64,000 bases of DNA, taken from Benincasa hispida (lineage: Eukaryota > Streptophyta > Magnoliopsida > Cucurbitales > Cucurbitaceae). This document shows positions 32,953-44,334 of this stretch, piece after piece. The stretch's first letter is position 1. The number at the start of each line of letters is the position of its first letter. The position numbers and the translations under genes are program-made. The notes below the pieces were generated by a model. It had not been told where the DNA came from. It worked only from the letters and a program-made list of their open reading frames with translations, and ran no database searches. Location: assembly GCF_009727055.1 (NCBI RefSeq), contig NC_052350.1:30724304-30788303 (forward strand). The letters are read 5' to 3'.

Positions 32953-35263
32953 TTTTTGATATTCCGAATTCATTTGTGCAAAGAATTGCATTTACATTCT
33001 CGGTGGGTAAAAGCATGTCTACTCCCTGTTTTAAGCGTTAAATCATTTGTGGATGTGAGGATTAATGGATTTTTTTAGGATGAAACCTCAGTTTGTTAAA
33101 TTCTTTCACATTTCGAGTTAATTGCAAAGGTCTCTATGTTTTTTGGCATTATTAACTGTTATCGAATCTATATTCAAAGTTAGTTTGAGCCTTTAAGTCG
33201 TTCGTGAAGAAGCTTCGTAGTAAGGGTTGTTGTTCTTCGAGGATGAAGACGACCAAGCGTCGGTCGAGTCGTGTAGACGATGGGGTAGACGATCACTGAG
33301 TATCGGATACTCGGGAGCTATTTTTTGCGCGCACACTAGACAATCGTGTAGCTTAGGAAGCCTCATAGCTTAGTTACTAACTATATGATCGTGGAGAAAA
33401 TTGCATAATAAATCGTTTAACTTTTGCGTGTTAAGCAATCGTCTAGATGATCGGGCTTCGTAGCTTCATTATCGTCTAAGCGATCATTTAGTATCTGCAC
33501 ATTTCGTCTTGTGTGCTACACAATCATTTCCCTGACGTGTGTTTACTAAACAATGGGAGCTTTGCCCGATGGTTCAGGACCTAGTTTTCCTGTGAACCAG
33601 TTTGCTCGGTGGAAAAATGTAATAGATAGAATTTTTCATTCCGGTTGTAGAGGTGGTTCCTCCCAGTCCATTAATATGTGTTTATATACAAGAGATGTAT
33701 CTTTTATTTACATGTCATATGATATGCCATATAGAAAAATCCCACCTTAGGTTATGCATTGGTCATGCATCATCTCTTTATTATAAATATTATGATTTAA
33801 AGAAGCATGATTTAAATTATGTAAGAGCATGCTCATGCAGTATATAATATAAGAGTTATATTTATGCATTCATAAAGTATTGGCATGCATCATCTTTATA
33901 TTATAATTGTTATTGTATAAGGATGTATGGAAAGCATGTGTGCTTGGTTGTTACTTGTATATAAAAGTTATGTATAGTAATGACCGGACATTGCATAAAA
34001 CATGATACATAGATTAAATTTATAAGCATTATAAACACCTAGTTTTGTAGCAATGTATGTTTTTGGTTGTTTCTTTTATAATGGTTATAAAAAGAAATTG
34101 GAACTAAAATCAATAAGAAAGACATGCATGCTCACTTAGGTTTAATTCATGGTTTTAAAATGTTTAAAACTTGGATGAGATAGACCTAAGATCACGATTC
34201 TAATATGATTATCAACCTTAGGCTTTAATCTTTTAATTAGTTTAATAGGATTAAATTGACTAATAAAAGGTTAAAGTGTAGAAAATCTATTTATAAGGAC
34301 CTTTTGTCTAAGGTGGATTCTGTCTAGGCTAGGGTATTTAAGGTGACAGAAATATAACACCCCTACCTAGGAACCTACTTGAAAAGGTGAATTAGATATA
34401 TTTGATGCATGCATACAAGTTAAGGACAGTCCACTAAAGAGTTTAATGTAACTACTTGAACTTGTTTTATTTTAAAGACAAAAGTTGTTTTTGAGTGGAC
34501 TTAATAAATGACTTAGACTAAAATCAGTAGCCTGATTGTCCAAGTTAATGAACCCCTAGGTAGAACATTCAGTGGGAGGTGAGCATTTGATGCTTCATTT
34601 AAACCTTTTGCGTTTCTCCTCTATAGTCCACACTATGAGATCTACCCTAGGCCTCGTGGAACCTGTGAGTGTCCCCCGTAAAGGATGGTGTTTGGGTAGG
34701 TATATTAAGGTAGTTGGAGAGAATGTTCATAGTAAGTGGGAGCGGGAAGTGTGACAGCATATCCCACGGTCTCTTTCATTAGGTTGAATAAAGTTTCTAT
34801 GCATCGCCTTGAGGCACCTGGGAGTGTCCCCCTATAGGAATGCAGTTTTGCGCATTTCTTTATTTTATCTCCTATAAGAGGATAAGGTTACTTAGTCTAT
34901 TGTCCTAATCTGCTTCTTCCTACAGTGGGCTTATTAGGGCGGGACTCTGGCATTGAAAATGAGGGGTTACACTTACTCGAAATTGTTAAGGGTTAACAGT
35001 TCTTAACCAAATAAATGGTGGCTGTTAGGTTTAGTTCCAAGAGTTGGTTCTGCCTAATGGTTGAGAATGTCTCATCCCAGTGAAGGGGCATCTGATCACC
35101 CCACCGGTGACGTTTGTCCTGCTTCGCTGGGGCATTATTTCAAAATAGAAGTCTAAGTCACTTAGGGTATTTGGAAACTATTTTGCTAAAACTGATTGGT
35201 TAAAATGTGATTTAGCAAAGTCTTATAAAAGTTTGTTCGTTTTTCAGCAAACGATTTTTAAAA
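32953..35263 (+). mobile_element. Copia leader region, about 2.3 kb, non-coding
   Basis: Long leader between primer site and gag. It matches, reversed, 990-2554 and 42700-47280, and directly 53312-54299. It holds an ACGATCGT array (33262-33560), AT-rich sequence with several ATGCAT words (33700-34130), and a G-rich stretch near 34660-34900 with 'gagtgtccccc' repeats. No conserved frame before gag. Confidence 0.75.
33262..33560. repeat. ACGATCGT-type palindromic word array in copia leader
   Basis: Words such as 'gtagacgatggggtagacgatc', cut here to short forms 'gtagacgat', 'aatcgtgtag', 'aatcgtctagatgatc' and 'cgtctaagcgatca', recur through about 300 bases. Confidence 0.6.
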
Positions 35264-36140
35264 TGGTTACAACCAGAATTGTTTTGTTAAACACTGAAAA
35301 ACTTACTGGTGACAATTATTCAAGTTGGAAACATATGATCATGATGATACTCATCATCGAGGATTTAATGTTTGCCCCAGCTTCAAATGTCGCTCAAAAT
35401 GTTCAGGAGGTGTACGAGCGATGGACACGGGCAAACGAGAAGACCCGAGCCTATATCTTGGCCAGTCTTAGTGACATGTTGGCCTAGAAGCATGAGCCCA
35501 TGGTCTCAACGCGTGAGATCGTTGAGTCCCTACGGGGGATGTTCGAACAACCGTCTAGATAGCTCAAGCACGAGGTTCTTAAATACATCTTCAACTCCAA
35601 AATGGAGAAAGGCACCTTTTGTTCGTGAACATGTGCTTAATATGATGGTCCACATTAACATGATGAAGATGAATGGGTCTAGAATCGATGAGGGTAGTCA
35701 GGTCTGCATAATCCTGCATTCTTTGCTAAAAAGCTTCCTCCACTTTGTTAGCAATGCGATTCTTAACAAAGTGGAATACAACCTTACAACTCTCCTCAAT
35801 GAGTTGCAGACATACGAATCTTTACTGAGAAGTAAGTAGAGAAAAAGGGATGAGCCAAATATTGCTTCATCTTCTAGAACGTTCCATTGAGGTTTGACCT
35901 CATGGACGAAGTCTACACCTTCTATTTCTAACTCTGAAAAGGGGAAGAAGAACAAGGGTGGTAAGGGGAAAGGGAAAGCCCCTGCTAACCTGCCACCTGT
36001 CGCCCTAAGGAGGCATCTGCCGCCTGTTGAAAAAGAAAAATGTTTCCACTACAACCAGAACGGACATTGGAAGAGGAATTATCCTCGCTATCTGAAGGAA
36101 AGGAAGGCCGCCAACGCAGACAAAGGTAAATATGATTTGC
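35264..36140 (+). pseudogene. Copia gag (family D), broken
   Basis: Starts MVTTRIVLLNTEKLTGDNYSSW, the usual N-terminus of this copia group. It continues with WTRANEKTRAYILASLSD, a stop near 35485, VREHVLNMMVHIN and NKVEYNLTTLLNELQ, then a Lys/Gly-rich linker. The zinc knuckle near 36040 should be C-x2-C-x4-H-x4-C but reads CFHYNQNGHWKRNYP: the second and last Cys are Tyr. Stops near 35560, 35838 and 35890 and a frameshift also break it. Confidence 0.85.
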
Positions 36141-37486
36141 TTATGCTAGAAACTTGTTTAGTGGAGAATGATGATTCTGCATGGATAAATGATTCAGGTT
36201 CCACTAATCACGTTTGTTCTTCTTTTCAGGGGATTAGATCCTGGTGACAGAAGGAGACTGGTGAGATGACGATGCGAGCAGGCATCGGGCATGTCGTCTC
36301 AGTTTGGCAATGGGAGACATCCAGTTAACTTTAGATAATATGTTTCTTGTATTAAAAGATGTTTTTGTTGCTTCCTAACTGAAAAAGAACTTAATTTCTA
36401 TAAAGTGTCTACTACAATGTAAAAACACTCTTTCTTTTAATGTGAAGAAAGTGTTTATTCATAAAGATGGTATTTGACATTTGTACAGCTAAATTGGAAA
36501 ACAACTTGTATGTTCTATGACCATTAGCCTTAAGTTCCCTCCATAACATAGAGATGTTTAAATATTTTGTAAACTCAATCTAAACGTCAACGAATTTCTT
36601 CAAAATAAAATGTCCAACTTTGGCACCTTCGATTAAGCACATCAATCTCAATAGGATTGAGAGATTGGTGAAGAATGGATTTCTAAGTGAGTTAGAAGAA
36701 AATTCTTTTGTTGTGTGCGAATCTTGCTTTGAAGGTAAGATGACTAAAGACCTTTTACTGAAAAGTTTATCGAGCCAAAGAGCCTCTTTGAGTTAGTACA
36801 TTCTGACCTTTTTAGTCCTATGAATGTGTGAGCCCAAGGGCTATAAGTATTTTATCAACTTTACTGATGCAACGAAAGCCAGGTACACCTCAACAGAATG
36901 GTGTGTGGGAGAGAAGAAATAGAACCTTATTGGACATGGTTCGTTCGATGATGAGTTATGCTTCCTTACCAGACTCGTTTTGGGGTTTCGCTGTGGAGAC
37001 TGCGGTATACATACTCAACTATGTTCCTTCTAAGAGTGTTGCAAGAACACCTCTGGAGTTGTGGAACGGGCTAAAGCTAGTTTACCTCACTTCCGCATTA
37101 TAGGGCTGCCCAGCACAATGTGTTGAGGCAATCCCAAGAAATTGGAACCACCGTCGAGGTTATGCCTCTTTGTAGGCTACCCCAAAGGTACAACAAGGGG
37201 GTTATTTTTATGATCTATTGGAAAATAGGGTGTTTGTTTCCATGAACACTACTTTCTTGGAGGAGGATGATATTAGGGACACAGTCCACGTAGTAAAGTC
37301 GTGTTACGTAAGCTTTCTCAATGAGGACTATTGAAACTTAAACCAAGAGTTGTTGAAGGGCCTGCTTCATCAACAAGAGTTGTTGATGATAGTTCATCTG
37401 GTAGGTCGGTTCTACCTCAAGAGTTGAGGGAACCTCGACGCAGCAAGAGGGTTACAAACCCACCCGTTCGCTATCTGTGTTTTACA
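36141..37486 (+). pseudogene. Copia protease and integrase remnants (family D)
   Basis: A protease-like block reads AWINDSGSTNHVC (D-S-G active site, near 36185), followed by heavily shifted sequence. Integrase is patchy: the N-terminal SLFELVHSD-like region near 36780, then a jump at about 36880 to KPGTPQQNGVWERRNRTLLD (late catalytic core), SFWGFAVETAVYILN and the LFVGYPKG-like tail near 37170. The part carrying the first two catalytic Asp residues is deleted. RT and RNase H are absent; sequence switches to a copia LTR at about 37487. Confidence 0.8.
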
Positions 37487-37925
37487 GGGTTGAGTTCATG
37501 TCACTTATGATTATTTAGGTGAGATGTAAGTCTCTAGTATCAACGGCGTTATATACAGAGTCTAGTCATCTCGTGGTCTGATCTTATACAAACTCTTTGT
37601 ATAAGACACCCCACTCACATGTCTCCACACGAATGGTCAGGATCTACAATATGTAGTAGTTTACAACACTTGGAAACCCCTACAATGCGGGTTGTACCCG
37701 TAGTATTACTAGGATCAGGTATCCCACCTTAATCCTTATACTACAAAACTATTTAGGTAATCATTTAAGGCATGATCCACTTGTATATCTCATATACATG
37801 CTTAAGTTTTCATAAGATAACCAGAGAGCTTTGTTTATTGGATATGAATAAATGCCAGAATGAAATAACACTTATTTTGTTCATAAACAACGACACTTTG
37901 AGAGAATTAGGACACCAATCCCAAA
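37487..37925 (-). mobile_element. Copia LTR fragment (family C), inner of a nested pair
   Basis: Reversed first ~440 bases of the LTR, ending 'ccaatcccaa' at about 37924. It lines up with 31040-31479. Its left side is cut by the family D pol remnant. Confidence 0.7.
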
Positions 37926-38254
37926 ACGCATGTCTCCACATGAATGGTCAAGACCATCTGTAGTAGTTCACAAGACTTGCAAACCTCTACAAAGCAGGCC
38001 GTATCCATAGTGTCGCCAGGATCAAGTATCCCACCTTAATTTTTATACTACAGACGTATTCAGGTTATCACTTAAGGTATGATCCACTTGTATATCTCAT
38101 ATACATGCTTAAGTTTACATACAATAACCATGAAGCTTTGTTTATTGGATATGAGTAAATGCCATAATGAAATAATGCTTATTTTATTCATAAACGATGT
38201 GTATAATTACAAACAATGAGACTCCGGAGAATTAGGACACCAATCCCAACATAT
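37926..38254 (-). mobile_element. Copia LTR fragment (family C), outer of a nested pair
   Basis: Counterpart of 31480-31806. It runs from 'catgtctccacatgaatgg' to 'accaatcccaaca' and abuts the same Ty3-type LTR sequence. Both loci therefore copy one ancestral junction. Confidence 0.72.
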
Positions 38255-38423
38255 GTATATGCTTATGTTGTGAATAAGTAAATAACATGAGAATTAGAAT
38301 ATGTGAACGGGATGGTCAGCGGGTCAATAGACCTAGTTCCTGAGCTTGGGAGCAGAACCTCATAGTATGGTCAGGGGATCGAGAGGTCTAGATGCTGAAC
38401 CTGTGGGACGAACCTCGTATGGA
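38255..38423 (+). mobile_element. Ty3-type LTR fragment, left half of an interrupted copy
   Basis: Matches 31807-31975. It stops at ATGGA (38419-38423), the target duplication of the copia element that splits this LTR. The other half resumes at 48788. Confidence 0.65.
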
Positions 38424-40278
38424 TGTTTATAGACGGTGTTAACCATTTGTCTAATATATTCAAATCCATTGCTTCTTGTAGATTGTATCATCACACGGCG
38501 GAAATTACAAAGATCATTAAGCACTCTAATTCATTAATTTTGGCAAAAACTAAAGCATGCTTTTGCAGAAATAAATGGGTTTCAAGTCATACTTTGCAGA
38601 ACCTTTGAAATCTCGATTTTCAGCTGTAAATCTCTCCGAATCTTGTTGTATACCACCCCAAGATCTTCTCTACTATTCTCTTAGTTCTCTAGATTGAGTT
38701 GTGGAACTCAAAATAAGCTTAAATTAAGGGAATTAGGAGAAGAACTCACAGGAACAACCCACTTTGAAGAACACCTTCTTCAACTGAATTTTTCAGAAAA
38801 TTTCTATCAATTGCATTGCCTAAAATTCACTCCAATCTCTTCAATATATTGCAGACCATCATGCAAGGAAGATAGCTGCATAAGATGCAACTCATGCTTG
38901 GAGTAATTGATGCTTGAAGATGTTGGGTTATGGGTGAGCTACTTAAAGATGATAATGGAAAATCTCAATTTTCCATTTTGTGTATTTTTCTTCTTTTTCA
39001 ACTTTTCAAAAATTGATATCATAAATCAATTTATTTTCTAAAATTGAAAAATATTATTAATTTTATAAAATTAATTTCATAAATAATTTATCTAATAAAA
39101 TTAATAAATAACTATTTAAATAATTTAAATAATTCTAATTAATTTAATATCAAATATTAAATTAATTTTACACAATTCCACCTTCATATATTTAAATCAT
39201 ATTTAAATATTAATTCTCCAATACCGTGTAATTCTAATTTGAACATTTCAAATTAACTTATCACGCTACTGTAGAGTTAATCTATTTTCGAGCTAATAGG
39301 GGGACCTCGTGGACCTACAGATCATAGGCTCCAATGATCCGGGATTAATCGGCTAAACTCATTAGTTCGAATTAACCCCCATTTGTTAACTAATGGGTCA
39401 CTCCACTAAAGCCCATAGTTGAATATCCCTCACTGCAAATATATTATGTCCATTCGATATAACCATGATTAGTAAGTTAACCCTTCATAGGGATTTTTTA
39501 AAAAACGGCTGGATCAAATCTCTGTTTTACCCTCAAAATTACCTCGTATTCCTTAAGTCCCATTGATCCTCTAATGAATAATTGATTTGTGATCCAATCA
39601 GCAAATCGAGTCTCTCTTAGGCCAATGAGAGGGTGGGGCCCCTTGTTCAAGACCTAGAATCAGCACTTAAAGGGAATGACCTCTCTACTAACCCTAATAG
39701 GGTAGGAGTGAGTTCCATCTTGCAGGGCTATCTTCCCAGTTATTCATCCGGTCTTATCCCCAAAATGGAAAGTTTATTGAGCAGTGTTGTTGGACTACTC
39801 TCACCATTTTCAAATCAAAGTATAATACTGAAAAAACAGAAGTTCATAGTTAGCTCAGGATTAAGGTCAAGTTACCTAGGTCATCGCTTTGAAATAGTCA
39901 GTCTTAAACAATAAACAACGTTATAAAGTAAGAGTGACTATTTTTGTAGTCCAATATTGTACAAACCCTTTTGCACGAGGACACCCCCACTTCTCATGTC
40001 ATAACATGAATGAATTAAGATCACTTCGTTTGTAGCACTTTAAAACTCGTTGTAACAACTACAAAGCAGGTCACATCCGATAGTGTTACCAGAATAAGGC
40101 ACCCAACCTTATTCATATACTATAGATCATTTTTTACTATTTATTCGGACCTGATCCACTTTTATGTCTCTGCATAAAGTTCAAGTACTCATGTAATAGT
40201 CAAGGGACTTTTAGGTTTATTGGAATAAGCAAAACATCTATTCGATAACAACTTATTGAATTTTCAGAATAAGTTCTT
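38424..40278 (-). mobile_element. 3' LTR of copia element E, main part
   Basis: Matches 47295-48760 over most of its length, with an extra ~300 bases (39320-39650) that the other LTR lost. Very AT-rich at 38990-39230. It is interrupted at 40278 by plastid DNA and its first ~37 bases lie at 41264-41300. The outermost 53 bases (38424-38476) have no counterpart in the other LTR. The 70-codon frame at 38694 has a twin at 47521, but it is simply LTR sequence. Confidence 0.78.
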
Positions 40279-40299
40279 TGTACAAATGGTACTTCGAAC

Positions 40300-40507
40300 T
40301 TGGAACGAGCATGAAGAAATTAACGAGACTTCTTTATCTTTTGAGTTGTTCTGCCGGATCGGTCGTTCAAGACCTTTGGTCTCTACCCGGACGATGAAAA
40401 AAATGGGATCAATCACTTCTTATGGACTCGTTGAGAATGATTCTGATCTAGTTCATGGCCTATTCGGCCGTAGAAGGCGCTCTGGTGAGATCCTCACAGG
40501 AGGATAA
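40300..40507 (+). pseudogene. ycf2: Probable plastid ycf2 fragment
   Basis: The plus-strand frame includes SITSYGLVENDSDLVHGL, which I recognise from Ycf2, the large essential plastid protein of unknown mechanism. After HGL the sequence shifts frame relative to the normal product and soon stops. The piece covers well under a tenth of the gene. Recognition is from memory of the family, so a database match would settle it. Confidence 0.6.
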
Positions 40508-40684
40508 TGGGTTAGTGTTTTTCATTTAATAGGATAAATTATATAGTTGACCGTGATAGTATATTGGTTCTATCCTCCCTCCTTCTTTTCCTCCCATCTG
40601 GAAAGAAAAAAAGCTAATATTAATAGTAATTAATTAATTAATAGTTACCAAGATCAAACCTCAATTTTTTAGACACAAAAATTT

Positions 40685-40757
40685 TGCGGAGACAGGATTT
40701 GAACCCGTGACTTCAAGGTTATGAGCCTTGCGAGCTACCAAGCTGCTCTACCCCGCG
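40685..40757 (-). tRNA. trnfM-CAU: Plastid-type initiator tRNA trnfM-CAU (insert copy)
   Basis: The minus strand starts CGCGGGGTAGAGCAG and ends TCAAATCCTGTCTCCGCA. The clover leaf is complete: acceptor stem with the initiator-type unpaired first base, D arm GAGC...GCTC, anticodon loop CTCATAA with CAU, T arm with TTCAAAT. It differs at only a base or two from the plastid gene as I know it. As a nuclear copy without plastid promoter it is probably silent. Confidence 0.9.
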
Positions 40758-41215
40758 ATAAAGAGAAGAACTGTGAACTAATAGACAAACAAAGATTGAA
40801 TGCACCCCTATACCATATCTGTACAAATAGAATAGTCCATTTATACAGAATGGTAAAGGGGTCCCTCTATGATCATAGAAATGAATAGAAAGGGATATTT
40901 GAATCCTTACCAACTTGAGCTTATTGCCCCAGGCAACATCCAGTGCTAAAGTCACTGAATGGGTAAGTCGCCAATCCCTAAAACGGACTATGTAATGTAC
41001 TTTATCTGCTGGGTTTCGGGTGGGCATTTTACCAGAGGTTTCTATTGTATCAATCTACCCTTGTTTAATTCCTGTTGAAGCATATACTCGGGGGGTGGGT
41101 GCAGGGCAGACGATTTCAAAGCGGACTCCCATTCATTAGATAGAGAAGATCGCCAAGATTTCGTGATCCGCTACCGAACTTATTCCTTCCAATTCAACGG
41201 GTATTCTCAAAATTA

Positions 41216-41263
41216 TGCCTTGAAGAGGACTCGAACCTCCACGGTCTTTAGCGCGAGATTTTG
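41216..41263 (-). pseudogene. trnL-CAA: 3' half of plastid trnL-CAA
   Basis: Minus strand runs from the anticodon (CAA...) through the variable arm and T arm (GGTTCGAGTCCTC) to the 3' end TTCAAGGCA. The 5' half is missing: the plastid sequence stops at the anticodon and the copia LTR resumes. The join lies in a short 'ttg' shared by both sides. Confidence 0.8.
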
Positions 41264-41300
41264 TTTACAAACCACGAGTTTTAGGACACAAAACCCAAAA
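41264..41300 (-). mobile_element. First bases of the 3' LTR of element E
   Basis: Reversed LTR start (...cctaaaactcgtggtttgta), separated from the rest of the LTR by the plastid insert. The terminal TGTTGGG is degraded to TTTTGGG. Confidence 0.7.
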
Positions 41301-41898
41301 AACTCCCACTTGGACTAAAACTCCATTGGTAACTAATATATCAAATATATAAGACTTAGTTTCTGAGTTTTATAGTGAAATACAATAAACTAGGGCATCC
41401 CATACCCGATATTTCTCTCACTTGCCTTAGGTTATTAACCTAGTGTTCCTAGTCTTACTAGGTGATTCTCAAACACTTTAGCCGAGAGAATCATTGTAAA
41501 CATGTTAGTGTATAATGGGCTTCTCCTTAAACTATATGGGGAATGCATCTAATTTTCAATAATGATCAAGAAGCCATACTTTCCTCCCACTACATTAAGG
41601 TACTTTCAACTCTTTGAGTAAGACACATCTGACCTGTCTTAACAACTCTTGTTAATAGTCAGATTTAGAAATGTTTAAACTTTCTATACTTTGATCCAGT
41701 CGTTCTTAAATATCTGAACATTTGCAAATGGCTTTAACAATTTGATTCTTACAAAAGTTGTTATGAGATAGAACAAACATAATTTTTTCGATAATGAACA
41801 TTTCATTTACAACAAAAATATATACAATTTGTTCTTAGCAAGTAAGATCAAGGAACATCATCTCCGACTGGTTAAGCTAAGCAAGCTGTCCCCAAGAA
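41301..41898 (-). mobile_element. End of copia element E: purine tract and pol tail
   Basis: Minus strand: after gag a short pol tail (SAKVFENHLVR... near 41490) is followed by non-coding sequence and the purine tract CCAAGTGGGAGTT (41301-41313). Most of pol has been deleted between gag and this tail. Nothing else is recognisable. Confidence 0.6.
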
Positions 41899-42760
41899 CT
41901 AGTTTGCCTGTTTAGCTTTCTCTACTCTCTTCTCGATAAGATACTGAGGGCAGTTTCTCTTCCAGTCCCCTTCTTCATTGCAGTGGAAACATTTCCCTTT
42001 CGCTGCAGTGTTTTTCTTGCCTTTCTTTCTAGCAGGTTTCTTCTTCCCTTTCCCTTTGTCCTTCTTCATAGGAATACTCTTAATCTTCCAAGAGAAGGCA
42101 ACATCAAGCTTAGAGGACGTTCCTCCTTTCTTAGCAATAGTAACATTTATTTCTAATTCTTGACCCTTAGTTCTCAACATAGTTTGGAAAGCCTATAGCT
42201 CATTCAGTAGAGTAATTAAGTTATATTCAATTTTATTCATCAGTGCATTTGTACAAAATTGCATAAAACTCTTCGGATGAGATTCTAGAATAAAATCAAC
42301 TTGACTTCTCTCGTCAACAACAACGTCGTTTAATTCTGCCACATTAAAGTGGACCATCATGTCCAGGACATGTTCACGAACAGAGGCCCCCTCTTTCATG
42401 CGGCTATTGTAAACGTAAGTGATAGCATCATGCCTCAAGTGAAGGACGGTTGTCCAAACATCCCTCACAGAGATTCCATAATCTCTTTGGCAGTATTCAT
42501 TTCCTCATGTTTCTTCACCAAAACATCAGATAAGCTGGCGAGGATATAAGCATGGGCTTTATCATTTCCCCTGATCCATCTATCATATGCATCCTGAACA
42601 GTTCCATTTTTGTTAGAGCTCGGAATGGGAGGACAATCCTCTATTGAGAAAAACCAATAATCATCTATCACAAGTATAGTATCCAAATTTCATTTCCAAG
42701 TCACATAATTATCCCCGATCAGTTTATCTGATGCCAACAATTGTATTATCGAACTTATCT
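41899..42760 (-). pseudogene. Copia gag of element E, broken
   Basis: Minus-strand reading: an N-terminal LIGDNYVTWK-like block near 42700, DAYDRWIRGNDKAHAYILASLSD, VREHVLDMMVHFNVAEL, NKIEYNLITLLNELQ, a Lys-rich tail, and the knuckle CFHCNEEGDWKRNC. The knuckle's His is Asp, so zinc binding is lost. A stop near 42465 and frame changes break it. It is related to, but distinct from, the family D gag at 35264. Confidence 0.83.
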
Positions 42761-44334
42761 TTCTAAAATTTATAAACAAGTTTTATAAGTGTGTTGCTTT
42801 TAAATCCAATCAAGTTTTAGCAAAGTAATAATAATATTCCCATAACCATTATTTATTTGCAACGATACTTTAATGATTTAGAACAATTGCTACCGAGGTG
42901 CAGTCAAGAATTTCTTCACAAAAGCAAGACAATTTTGGACCAAATACTATATCAGAATAACTCTTTACTCCTATAGTTCTTTTGGTTATCATTTTTAGTC
43001 AAGATCTTTACTAACAATTAGTAATTCTTGTAAGACTAGACCCGCCATTTTCAGATCTTATAGAACGATATGAATATGCCCTCGAAATAGAAGACAATAC
43101 CCAAGATGAAACTATAAGACCCTATTCATTTTACTGAAGCTTGGGTTGTTCCAAATCCTATGTTACAACCCTTTAAAGGGATCACCGTGGTTAACGACTA
43201 GCTAGTCCCACCTAAAAACGATAGCAGGTGTAACATAGGAATCTCACGGTTCAAACTAATGGAGGAGACCGTAGGACAATGTTGACACATTTCCTTCACC
43301 CACTTACTATGAATTACTTCCTTCATTCACCTTGTTATTGACCCATGCAAACACTTTCCTAATGGAGCAGTCGTTGTAAAAGCGACATGAAGCCGAACAT
43401 GGATCTCATGGTATGAACTCTTGAGGACGTGAGAGTTAATAACTGTTAATCTCCCACTAAAGTGTTCTATATGTTTGGGTAAATATATACTTAGTTTCTT
43501 CTTGACTAATAAAAACAACCCTAAGTCTAAGTGGTTTATCCAAGTATAACACCTATAAATGGATTTAAACTTACAATATCTAGGTGATAAACTGTTTATT
43601 ACCTCACATTGCTCACATATGCTCATAAAACCGGTTACCAACGCTCAATAATTCGGCCATAGTCCCCAGGTAGGAGGTGTTTCATAGACCATCATCTTAA
43701 ATACCCCCAGCCTTCGACAGGATTATATACCAGTTGAGTTTGTAACCTGAGTTTTAAAAGTTTAATGACCTATTTTAACTATTAAAACAATAGTTAACCT
43801 ACGTGGGCCTGCAACTATTGGATTTAAACGTCTAACCCAATTTTATAACAACTTAAAAAATTTTAGACATGCTAAACATCCACAACATACATAAAGGAAT
43901 TCAATATTTAATATAACCATTATATTAAATACAAGAAACCCTAACATGTATACTATATATTATAACAAATTATAACATACTTTCAATGCATGTAGAATGC
44001 TTCCTACGATGGGATTTTAAATCTCCATGGCATACTGTAGAACGCTTGAATCGCTCCTAGAACGCTTGAATCGCTTCAAACCCTGATATGGTTTTAGTTA
44101 TGCAAAAAACAAGCAAGGAAAAGCCTAATTATTACAAAATAGCTTCTGAACCGCTCCTAGAATGCTTGAATTGCTCCAAACCCAACCCAAACTACTTGAA
44201 TCGAACCTGAACCATCTGAACAGGACCAGCAAGGTCTGAACCAAGCTGCCAAAAACCATTTGAGGCTCAACCGAACCAGACCTTAAGAGAACCAGTCGAA
44301 CTGGCTACTCTCGCTCCATGCTCAAAATCTTAAT
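42761..44334 (-). mobile_element. Leader of copia element E, gag-proximal part
   Basis: Non-coding leader, reversed relative of 33700-35250 (for example the 'tcccacttaaggtgttc'-like and 'caacctaatgaaggagacc'-like blocks near 43260). AT-rich, with ATGCAT-type words. No conserved frame. Confidence 0.65.

Larger units (their letters stand above)
40279..41263. other. Plastid DNA insert (mosaic) inside a copia LTR
   Basis: About 1 kb of plastid-type sequence sits in an LTR. On the left the LTR stops at 'gaataagttcttt'; on the right it resumes at 'tttacaaaccacgag'. The intact LTR at 48735-48765 reads across this point. The insert holds a likely ycf2 piece, a complete trnfM-CAU and the 3' half of trnL-CAA. 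In an ordinary plastid genome trnfM lies in the large single-copy region and the other two in the inverted repeat, so the insert joins separate pieces. A mitochondrial route (plastid DNA via mitochondria) cannot be excluded. Confidence 0.8.

Noticed and set aside
40719..41027. 102-codon minus-strand frame as a gene
   Set aside because: It reads through trnfM in the plastid insert. It is plastid spacer sequence, not a known plastid gene as far as I can tell.
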